In this document: positions 45,919 to 52,808 of the stretch, piece after piece | Layout: every line of letters starts with the position of its first letter | Numbering within the stretch: the stretch's first letter is position 1 | NCBI GenBank assembly: GCA_945860295.1 | Contig: CAMAQH010000001.1 | Coordinates: 186,001-250,000 of the forward strand | Length of the DNA stretch: 64,000 nt | Reading direction: 5' to 3' | From: Prosthecobacter debontii | GTDB taxonomy: Bacteria > Verrucomicrobiota > Verrucomicrobiia > Verrucomicrobiales > Verrucomicrobiaceae | Program-made: the position numbers and the translations under genes | Notes under the pieces: generated by a model | The model's database searches: none | What the model was told of the DNA's origin: nothing | The model's input: the letters and a program-made list of their open reading frames with translations, nothing else

Positions 45919-47247
45919 ATGCACAAAAACTGCAACGGCCTTGGCCGTCGTGACTTCCTCCAGGTTGGCTTTGGCGCTCTGGGCGGTGTTGCGTTTTCTG
46001 ACATTCTCGCATTGCGCGCGCAAGCTGCTCAGGCGCGCGGCAAGGCGAGTCCTGATCAGATCAACTGCATCCTCGTCTGGCTCGATGGCGGCCCCTCACA
46101 CTACGAGACTTTTGATCCGAAGCCAACGGCGCCGCAGGATATTCGCGGTGAGTTTAAATCCATCCCGACCAGCGTGCCCGGCGTGCATTTTTGTGAGACG
46201 ATGCCGCTGCTCGCAAAGAGTTTTAACAAGTTCACCGTCGTCCGCTCGATCTGCCACAAAGACCCCAACCACGGCGGTGGCAATCATTACATGATGACGG
46301 GTATACCGACGCCGGTGCCGGTGGGTTGCGGCGCTTTCGTGAGCTTCCATCCATCCTTTGGCTCCATGGTATCGCATGAGCGTGGCGTGCGTGGTGGTTT
46401 GCCTGGCTACATGAGTATGCCCAGCGCATCCCGTTCTGGCGGCCCAAACTTCCTCGGCGCTCAGCATGCGCCCTTTGTGATCGGTGGCGATCCGAGCAGT
46501 AAATCATTCCGCGTGCGTGATGTCGCCATTCCTCAGGACATCAGTGATGGTCGCGCGATGAATCGCAACAGCCTGCGTGCCTCTCTCGATAACATGAAGC
46601 GTATCACGGACAAGGCAGCGGAAGATCCGACGGTGGGCTTTGATCAGTTTTATCAGCAGGGCATGGAGCTGGTGACATCGACGACCGCTCAGGCTGCCTT
46701 TGATCTGAGCAAAGAACCCGAAGCAACACGCAAGCTGTATGGAGAGAATGATTTCGGTCAGCGCTTGCTACTCGCGCGCCGCCTCGCTGAGGTTGGTGTT
46801 TCATTCTCGGTCGCCTACTGGGGAGGCTGGGATCATCACCGTGGTATCTTCAAGACTTTCAAAGATGGCTATGCTCAAAAGCTCGACCAGGGCCTGAACG
46901 GACTCATCACTGATCTCGACCAGCGCGGTATGTTGGACAGTACACTGGTCATCTGCCTCGGGGAATTTGGCCGCACACCCAAGGTGAACAAAGACGCGGG
47001 TCGCGATCACTGGCCTGGGGCGATGAGTGTGCTGATGGCGGGTGCAGGCATCCCTGGAGGGCAGATCGTCGGAGCGACTGACCCCAAGGGCTATTACGCC
47101 GCCGAGAACATTTATTGCCCGGAGGATTTTGCCGTGTCGCTTTACACCAAGCTCGGCATTGATCCGCATCAAATTCTGCACACGAACACGGGCCGACCCA
47201 TGCAACTCGTGAACGGGGGTAAGCCGATCAAGGAGTTGTTCGCGTGA
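45919..47247 (+). CDS. DUF1501 family protein with Tat signal
   Basis: 442 aa from ATG 45919 (GTG 45907 is also possible). Tat motif GRRDFLQVGFGALGG at the N-terminus. Family blocks: 'CILVWLDGGPSHYETFDPK' near 55-73, 'GQRLLLARRLAEVGVSFSV', 'VICLGEFGRTPKVNKDAGRD' and 'GAGIPGGQIVGATD' near the C-terminus. It lies 73 bp after the DUF1553 gene, the usual pairing, and its stop overlaps the next gene by a GTGA junction. Confidence 0.92.
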   Translation: MHKNCNGLGRRDFLQVGFGALGGVAFSDILALRAQAAQARGKASPDQINCILVWLDGGPSHYETFDPKPTAPQDIRGEFKSIPTSVPGVHFCETMPLLAKSFNKFTVVRSICHKDPNHGGGNHYMMTGIPTPVPVGCGAFVSFHPSFGSMVSHERGVRGGLPGYMSMPSASRSGGPNFLGAQHAPFVIGGDPSSKSFRVRDVAIPQDISDGRAMNRNSLRASLDNMKRITDKAAEDPTVGFDQFYQQGMELVTSTTAQAAFDLSKEPEATRKLYGENDFGQRLLLARRLAEVGVSFSVAYWGGWDHHRGIFKTFKDGYAQKLDQGLNGLITDLDQRGMLDSTLVICLGEFGRTPKVNKDAGRDHWPGAMSVLMAGAGIPGGQIVGATDPKGYYAAENIYCPEDFAVSLYTKLGIDPHQILHTNTGRPMQLVNGGKPIKELFA

Positions 47248-48902
47248 AGATGTTTCTCCGCAGCCGCGCCCGCCAGGGCGTGGCTCTTCTCTGCATCAGT
47301 CACCTACTGGCGCAGTCGGCTACGGCCGAGGCACCGAAGCTTGAAGCGCTGTTTCCCGCAGGTGGACAGATTGGTTCAAGCTTTGTCCTGAGCGCCAGCG
47401 GCAAGCTCGAATCGGATGCGCATTTATGGACAGATGCGCCCAGCGTGTTCTTCGTACCGAACGGCAAGAAGCGTGAGTGGCAGACGACTATCACGGCAGA
47501 GGCTAAACCTGGAGTCTATCTCGTCCATGCCACCAATGCAGACGGGGCTTCAGAGCCTCGCTGGTTCAGTGTTGGTGCGTTTGCTGAAATCGCTGAAACC
47601 GAGCCTAACGATGAACTGGGCAAAGGGCAGCCTTTGGAAAAAATGCCCGTGTGCTTGAATGCGCGTCTCGACAAGAGCGGTGACATCGACGGCTACACCG
47701 TGAAGCTCGTGGCTGGACAGACCCTCGTCGGCATGGTGGAGGCCTACAGCATCGGCTCCGGGGTGGACATGATCGCCCATGTCGTGGATGAGCAGGGCGT
47801 GCGCGTGCATACGGCCAGCGATTCACGCAATCTCGATCCCATCATCGTCTTCAAGGCAGCTAAGGCGGGAACTTACACGGTACAACTCGCCGGCTTCGCG
47901 CACCCACCCTTGGCGGATGTGCGCTTCGCAGGTGCGGCGACGACCGTTTACCGTCTGCATCTCACAGGCGGCCCGGCCGTGACGCAGATATATCCTGCTG
48001 CCGTAGCAGCGACTGGTAAGACAGAGGTTGAACTGATCGGGCACAACCTTGATCCCAAGAAGCTTAAGCACAGCGTCGATGCCGCGCAAATCCGACGCGA
48101 TGGAGACATCGGCCTGATCACGCCCCCTGGATTCATTCTGCCCATCCAGACGCTGATCACCGCCAAGCCAGCGACAATCGAGAAGGAACCCAACAACACC
48201 AAGGAACAAGTCACTCCTATGCAGGTCGGCGCCATCGCCGGGCGCATTAGCGACAAGGCTGATGTGGATCGTTTTGCCATCACGATGAAGAAGGGTGACA
48301 AGCTCCAAGCGAGAGTGCTTTCCAAGCGTCTCGGCCTACCTTTGGATGCGCTGCTGAAGATCGAAGGCCCGGATGGCAAGCTCATCACCAGCGCTGATGA
48401 TCAAAGCGAGCAGATGCCCGATCCTCAGGCCGTGTGGACTGCGGCAGTGGACGGCGCTCATCAAGTCGTCGTCGAGGATCTGTTTCATCAAGGTGGCAGT
48501 GACAAGGCCTATGTGTTGGAGATCTCGCCGCCAGCGTCTGCTTATGAGGTGACTTTGGCTGATGCCAAGCCGATCACGCTCTCCGCAGGCAAGACAGTCA
48601 GTGTGAAAGCCACGGTGAAGTTGCTCAATGGCTTCAAAGAACCTCTCTTGGTTCGCGTGGCTAATCTGCCCGCTGGCGTTCATGCTACCGAAGTTTCGGT
48701 GCCTGAAAAAGGTGGTGAGGTGGAGATCAAACTTCAGGCAGCGACGAATGCTGCGTCAGGTGGTCAGGCTATCAGCATCACCGCCTGGACCAAGGCTGAA
48801 GCCGCCGTGATGCAAACAGCCAAAGGTTCACTGCGCGGCGAAAGTCTGCGTGGAACATCACTGCTTGATAGCAGTTTTCAGATCTGGCTGACTGTGAAGT
48901 AG
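47244..48902 (+). CDS. exported PPC-domain protein (third gene of DUF1553-DUF1501 operon)
   Basis: 552 aa. Start GTG 47244 overlaps the DUF1501 stop as GTGA (ATG 47250 is two codons later). Signal peptide up to 'QSATAEAP', an IPT/beta-sandwich-like opening ('LEALFPAGGQIGSSFVLSASG'), then pre-peptidase C-terminal (PPC) beta domains of the type 'AETEPNDELGKGQPL...GDIDGYTVKL' (about 115-240) and 'IEKEPNNTKEQVTPM...DVDRFAITMKKGD' (about 310-430). No protease domain is present. Overlap with DUF1501 indicates co-translation and probably a common envelope or extracellular role. Confidence 0.85.
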   Translation: MKMFLRSRARQGVALLCISHLLAQSATAEAPKLEALFPAGGQIGSSFVLSASGKLESDAHLWTDAPSVFFVPNGKKREWQTTITAEAKPGVYLVHATNADGASEPRWFSVGAFAEIAETEPNDELGKGQPLEKMPVCLNARLDKSGDIDGYTVKLVAGQTLVGMVEAYSIGSGVDMIAHVVDEQGVRVHTASDSRNLDPIIVFKAAKAGTYTVQLAGFAHPPLADVRFAGAATTVYRLHLTGGPAVTQIYPAAVAATGKTEVELIGHNLDPKKLKHSVDAAQIRRDGDIGLITPPGFILPIQTLITAKPATIEKEPNNTKEQVTPMQVGAIAGRISDKADVDRFAITMKKGDKLQARVLSKRLGLPLDALLKIEGPDGKLITSADDQSEQMPDPQAVWTAAVDGAHQVVVEDLFHQGGSDKAYVLEISPPASAYEVTLADAKPITLSAGKTVSVKATVKLLNGFKEPLLVRVANLPAGVHATEVSVPEKGGEVEIKLQAATNAASGGQAISITAWTKAEAAVMQTAKGSLRGESLRGTSLLDSSFQIWLTVK

Positions 48903-49027
48903 GCTAGGGACGCCAGGCGCGCGAATGTCGCAAACTCACAAAACCTTTAGAGAGTTGCGGGCGTGTGCTTTATGCGGGAGAATTGGTTTGCAGGAGTGCC
49001 TGTGTGGCATGATTGCTTCGAGGCATT

Positions 49028-49828
49028 TCAGCTGTCTTTTGAGGTTGGCGCATCACTCGGCATGTTCTGGTTCTCGAAGACTCGGCTGTAGCGATCAAAG
49101 GTAAAGAAAGCGGTGGCGACGGCGATCCAGAGACCGGGGAAACCGTCGAGGAAGCCGCGTTTCAAGACGTAGGCGCGAAATAAGCGCCAGCAGGGGCGGA
49201 ACAGGTTGTGCAGCAGTGACCAGCGTCGACTCTGGCTTTGCTGGGTCTGCAAAAAGAAATCGGAGTACTGGATGTGCTTGGTCAGGTAGTGTTGGATGTT
49301 TTTGAACGAGTAATGCAGCAGATCCCCGCGCAGCGTGGTGCAGGGTCCATCGACGACGAGTCGCTCATGCACCTGCCCGCCACTGTCTGCCTGCCACTGG
49401 CCTTGGCTGCGGCGAAAGAGGCGCACTTTACGGTCGGGGTACCAGTCCCCGTGATTGATCCAGCGGCCCATGAACCAGACCAGTCGGGACATCCAGGCTC
49501 CTTCGAATTTGGCCTCATCACCGTGGCTAAAGAAGTGCTGGATTGACGTGCGCAGCTCGGGCGTGAGTTCCTCATCACAGTCCAGCGCCAGAATCCACGG
49601 CTGGGTGCAGAGGCTCAGGCAGTGATTTTTCTGCGCCGTGTAGCCGAGCCAGGTTTGAGTGACAAAGCGCGTGCCAAACTCAGCGGCGATCTCTGCTGTG
49701 CCGTCCGTGGAGCCTGAGTCAACGATCACGATCTCCTCAGACAGCCCCTCTACGCTCGTGAGGCAACGGCGGAGATTGGCCTCCTCATTGAGTGAGATGA
49801 TGGAAATGGAAAGCGGCAGCCGAGTCAT
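49028..49828 (-). CDS. family 2 glycosyltransferase, WaaE/KdtX-like
   Basis: 266 aa. GT-A fold motifs: 'SISIISLNEEANLRRCL' (about 7-23), 'IVIVDSGSTDGTAEIA' (about 33-48) and the DxD-like 'ILALDCDEELTPE' (about 79-91). The middle block 'MGRWINHGDWYPDRKVRLFRR' (about 115-135) is characteristic of LPS-core beta-1,4-glucosyltransferase relatives (WaaE/KdtX). Role is probably in lipopolysaccharide or another surface glycan; acceptor not known. No other glycan gene is adjacent. A degenerate heptamer array lies 18 bp upstream of the start. Confidence 0.9.
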   Translation of the reverse strand: MTRLPLSISIISLNEEANLRRCLTSVEGLSEEIVIVDSGSTDGTAEIAAEFGTRFVTQTWLGYTAQKNHCLSLCTQPWILALDCDEELTPELRTSIQHFFSHGDEAKFEGAWMSRLVWFMGRWINHGDWYPDRKVRLFRRSQGQWQADSGGQVHERLVVDGPCTTLRGDLLHYSFKNIQHYLTKHIQYSDFFLQTQQSQSRRWSLLHNLFRPCWRLFRAYVLKRGFLDGFPGLWIAVATAFFTFDRYSRVFENQNMPSDAPTSKDS

Positions 49829-49845
49829 GGGAGTTTAGAGCCGGT

Positions 49846-49880
49846 GTTGAGAGTCAATGGTTGAGAGTTGAGTGCTGAAT
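49846..49880 (-). repeat. degenerate 7-bp tandem array upstream of glycosyltransferase
   Basis: Five heptamers in phase: GTTGAGA GTCAATG GTTGAGA GTTGAGT GCTGAAT (written on the plus strand; unit close to GTTGAGA). The array ends 17 bp before the start codon of the minus-strand glycosyltransferase. Confidence 0.65.
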
Positions 49881-50218
49881 GAGCCACCTGGGAGCATTCA
49901 TACCAGAAATCGGAATGGACAGCCGCAAAGGAGCGCAAAGAACACAAAAGCAAAGCTGTAGCCGCCATTCTTCACTCACCCTTTGAGTGAGGTCAGTCAA
50001 ACCCAAGTTCTTGCTTCAATCCCCTCTGTAAAATGATGGGGACTCAACGGGTTTTGCAAGTGGCTCTTTTTTTGTTGCGTCTTATCAGCGCTTCAAATGT
50101 GTCTGGACAAATGTGTCACTCACAAAATCTCGTGACGAGCGGCATAGCTTCAGCGGCCTCAGTTTCGGGCTCTCAACAATCAACAAATAGCCCCAGCAAC
50201 CCCTTTCAAACAAAACAA
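49881..50218. other. intergenic region with a short 10-bp-period repeat
   Basis: About 340 bp with no credible gene. At 49921-49956 there is a degenerate 10-bp tandem, AGCCGCAAAG GAGCGCAAAG AACACAAAAG CAAAGC. The remainder contains AT-rich sequence and a short open frame (50033-50272) that I regard as chance because it runs into the terminator of the convergent gene. Confidence 0.5.
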
Positions 50219-50240
50219 CCTCAGAGCATTCACTCTGAGG
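50219..50240 (-). terminator. intrinsic terminator of PEP-CTERM gene
   Basis: 8-bp stem CCTCAGAG / CTCTGAGG with a 6-nt loop, followed on the minus strand by TTGTTTTGTTT, a good U-rich tail. It lies 29 bp beyond the PEP-CTERM gene stop. Confidence 0.75.
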
Positions 50241-50268
50241 CTGCTAAGAATTTGAAAGCCGAACAAGC

Positions 50269-50913
50269 TTAGCGGCGGCGGCGGTAGAAAAGACCCACCA
50301 AACCAAATCCAAGAAGCATCATGCGTGATGGCTCTGGCACGGCACCTGCGAATTGAAAATTGGCCGGCTTGATTGGGTCAGCAACTGTACCAGCAAAGAC
50401 TGAGGCATAGCTTTGAACAGCGGTGTCGGAGGGGACTGTGAATGCAGCATCAGAGAACATTCCATAGAATGATCCACTCGATGGAGTCCCATCAAACCAA
50501 ACCAAAGAGAACGCATCACCCGTTGAGATTCCAGTCGCTCCTCCAAAAGGTACAGGGTTAAGAGTCGTTATACCACCAGCACCACCTGGATCACCACCAG
50601 TGGAGGTCAAAGTTGATGTCAAAGTACTGTTTGGATCTGCAGCATAGTAGTCATCAGTGGGGACGCCACCAATATTCAGAAATCCAGAGGTGTTCAGATT
50701 AAAGACATCATATGACCCACCATTGAACGTTCCATTGGTTGTGCTGATGATAACACCCCAGCGCATACCATTGGTTCCTGCAACGGCATTGTTAGCAGCA
50801 AAGCCAGTTGCTCGCCCGACACTGATTTGGCTAAATTGAAGACTAACTGTTGCTCGTGCCGAAGTTGCAGCGAACAAACCGAGAGCGATTGCTAATACAC
50901 TAATTGATTTCAT
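50269..50913 (-). CDS. PEP-CTERM sorting-domain protein
   Basis: 214 aa. Signal peptide (ISVLAIALGLFAATSARA), a Ser/Thr/Gly-rich beta-type body with no cysteine, and a C-terminal PEP-CTERM signal: VPEPS at residues 192-196, a hydrophobic stretch (MLLGFGLVGLFY) and a terminal Arg cluster. Such proteins are processed by an exosortase and anchored or released at the cell surface; the exosortase itself is not in the window. The body has no recognisable domain. It lies 35 bp from the TIGR02597 gene on the same strand, and a strong terminator follows. Confidence 0.88.
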   Translation of the reverse strand: MKSISVLAIALGLFAATSARATVSLQFSQISVGRATGFAANNAVAGTNGMRWGVIISTTNGTFNGGSYDVFNLNTSGFLNIGGVPTDDYYAADPNSTLTSTLTSTGGDPGGAGGITTLNPVPFGGATGISTGDAFSLVWFDGTPSSGSFYGMFSDAAFTVPSDTAVQSYASVFAGTVADPIKPANFQFAGAVPEPSRMMLLGFGLVGLFYRRRR

Positions 50914-50930
50914 ATGAGTTTAAGAGTGAG

Positions 50931-50966
50931 GTGTGAGATAACTAAAAATTATGGCGTGAGATAACT
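50931..50966. repeat. imperfect 13-bp direct repeat between surface-protein genes
   Basis: GTGTGAGATAACT (50931-50943) and GCGTGAGATAACT (50954-50966) match at 12 of 13 positions, spaced 23 bp start to start. The second copy covers the end of the TIGR02597 gene; both lie just upstream of the PEP-CTERM start. Could be a protein-binding pair or a small tandem duplication. Confidence 0.35.
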
Positions 50967-51986
50967 TTGAAGATCAGTCCACACTGCTACTGTGGAATTC
51001 GCAGTGCGGAATTTACGAAATACATAACCGTAACCTGGCTGCAATTGGAAAGTCGGCACAGGTGATTCTGTGATTGAATCCAACCATTCAGTGTCAAAGA
51101 CAAGAATCTGTGAAGGAGATTTGTTCTTACCTGTGGCACCATTGTTGTAAACAAACAACTGATCGCCAGAGACCGCAGGGAATCCTACTGCTGAAAGCAG
51201 TTCTGGGATCGGGCTTGTGTAACCAACGCGAATATCCTGGTCGGTGTTATTTGCAAGCGTAGCTAGCCTTGTGCGGTGTTTACTCATCGGCACAGATCCC
51301 ACAAATGATGCAGTGTATACACTCGCACTATTGTTGCGGAAACCAAATGAGGCGCCAAATTCTAATGGTAGATGAGCCCGGCTAAGTTCGCTTACTTGAT
51401 CGATCCAAACACCAGTTCCAGCATCGAAAACTAACAGCACAGATGGCGATAGGTTGGTGCCAGCTGGGGCACTGCCTGATAGTGGTGCGAATGAAAAAAG
51501 TTCCGAGCCGTCAGGCGGACTGGAAAACAGGCTGGCTGGAGTCCAGTATGCTACAACGTCGATCTGTTCACCATTAGCGAGGACACCTGTGAGATCATCT
51601 GCAGGATCGACGGTTACTGTCACTGTGTTTCCGCTATTATTGGTGATTGGCATGGTTAGACCTTCTTTGGCTCCAGAAGCAAACTGCAAAGCGTATGTTT
51701 TATTGTTGGTTGCTAGAGGAATAAACTGACCATTTGTCCAGCCAGGAGTTCCAGACACTGTAATTGTAACAGTTCCTGAAGTGCCCGAAAATGCACTAGT
51801 TAGTCCCTTGAATTCAGATGTACGATTCAATGGGACTGCAACAATTGCATCTGAGGCGGCTGGGACGTTCACACTGACAAAGCCTACTGGGTCAGTGGTG
51901 GCGGCGAAAAGGGAACCCTGGGCCAGGGCGAAAGCGGCGAGTGAGCAGAGGATTTTGGGTGTTTTCATGGTCGTTGAATTGTTCAT
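50949..51986 (-). CDS. TIGR02597 family secreted protein
   Basis: 345 aa. Signal peptide (ILCSLAAFALAQGSLFAA) leading into TTDPVGFVSVNVPAASDAI, which is the diagnostic opening of TIGR02597 proteins of Verrucomicrobiota. The body is beta-rich with repeated 'G..I.V..YW...SLF', 'NNGATGKNKSPSQILVFD' and a C-terminal 'PVPTFQLQPGYGYVFRK' block. Function is unknown. The start may be either Met1 or Met7; Met7 (51968) begins the signal peptide proper and is equally plausible. Upstream of the PEP-CTERM gene, possibly co-transcribed. Confidence 0.82.
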   Translation of the reverse strand: MNNSTTMKTPKILCSLAAFALAQGSLFAATTDPVGFVSVNVPAASDAIVAVPLNRTSEFKGLTSAFSGTSGTVTITVSGTPGWTNGQFIPLATNNKTYALQFASGAKEGLTMPITNNSGNTVTVTVDPADDLTGVLANGEQIDVVAYWTPASLFSSPPDGSELFSFAPLSGSAPAGTNLSPSVLLVFDAGTGVWIDQVSELSRAHLPLEFGASFGFRNNSASVYTASFVGSVPMSKHRTRLATLANNTDQDIRVGYTSPIPELLSAVGFPAVSGDQLFVYNNGATGKNKSPSQILVFDTEWLDSITESPVPTFQLQPGYGYVFRKFRTANSTVAVWTDLQSYLTP

Positions 51987-52560
51987 GTCAGGTATTAAAA
52001 CCCCGAATGTGGCTCATCGTTACTGCTTTTCTGTGACTTTGTCGATATTAAATTAGTTTCAAGATATGACTGGCACGAGTGATGATGCCACGGACTCAGA
52101 GTGGATTTCAGAGGCACGATGTGCGCATGGCACCGGAACCCTAGGCGGCTTGATTGTAGAACGGTGAGTAACTCGGGGCGCGGCAGGAAGTTGGTGATTG
52201 TTTACGGTTGCTTGACGGAAACTGATCTCGATAGCGCCTTCTGAAAAAACGACTGTAAACAACCGTCAGCGTTCGCGCAGCGAGCCTCAACAGCGGTAAA
52301 CTGCTGGCGCTGCGGACAAGTTATTTGAGAGAACTGAAAATCTTTGGCATTTCTCTGAGTCCATCGCACCCTCGGGGTTAAGTTAAGTGAATAACTTAAT
52401 TGCCCGGAGATTAAAATCACGGAATAAATTTAATAAATGGAAAGCTTAAGGTGAAGGCTATCAAGCCAGAGGTCACTTTTTAAGTTTGTCGGCTCATATG
52501 TCCTAAACTCTTCATTTTATCTGTGTTTGGCGTTCTTGGTATCTGCTAGCCTTGGGTTGC
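51987..52560. other. AT-rich intergenic region
   Basis: About 570 bp without a supportable gene. It contains an inverted repeat TTAAGTT / AACTTAA at 52378-52399 with an 8-nt spacer. The divergent promoters of the TIGR02597 gene and of the giant gene or its upstream RNA would be expected here, but I cannot place them with confidence. Confidence 0.5.
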
Positions 52561-52567
52561 AGATCTG

Positions 52568-52733
52568 GACCCTGGGCGGCGGGTGCTGAGCCTGCGGTTT
52601 AGGGGGGGACTGGTCTGCCAGCCGCCATCTGGGAACGGCGCTCGGAGGTTCAAGCGCCCCACCTGCTGGCGTGGGTGGCGGCAAATATTTTGAGGGACTG
52701 GCAGCAAAGTCTTGACGATTTGGGTCTTTTTTT
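52568..52733 (+). ncRNA. candidate structured RNA upstream of the giant gene
   Basis: A GC-rich block inside an AT-rich gap, with nested complementary segments: outer GACCC (52568-52572) with GGGTC (52722-52726), then CTGCCAG (52615-52621) with CTGGCAG (52698-52704), CCGCC (52622-52626) with GGCGG (52677-52681), and an apical GGCGCT (52637-52642) with AGCGCC (52653-52658). The outer stem is followed at once by seven T (52727-52733). About 165 nt of elongated hairpin ending in a U-tract fits a small RNA of 6S-like shape or a leader ending in an attenuator. I do not recognise a known family. Seen only as pairing potential. Confidence 0.35.
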
Positions 52734-52738
52734 GGTAA

Positions 52739-52776
52739 CTCGTTAGGCGGTCTGCTTTCACAACTTTTTTAACGAG
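52739..52776 (+). other. hairpin in the leader of the giant gene
   Basis: 7-bp stem CTCGTTA (52739-52745) / TAACGAG (52770-52776), each arm followed by GGCGG. It lies 32 bp before the start codon at 52809. Confidence 0.35.
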
Positions 52777-52808
52777 GCGGAGTTTCAAATGGCCCGAACC
52801 CAAATTCT

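Noticed and set aside
50033-50272. 79-codon frame beginning with a hydrophobic stretch
   Set aside because: It runs through the strong terminator of the convergent PEP-CTERM gene and its C-terminal half is low-complexity; not supportable as a gene.
52546-52803. Minus-strand frame of 85 codons in the leader of the giant gene
   Set aside because: Highly basic, no domain pattern; the same bases show nested RNA pairing instead.
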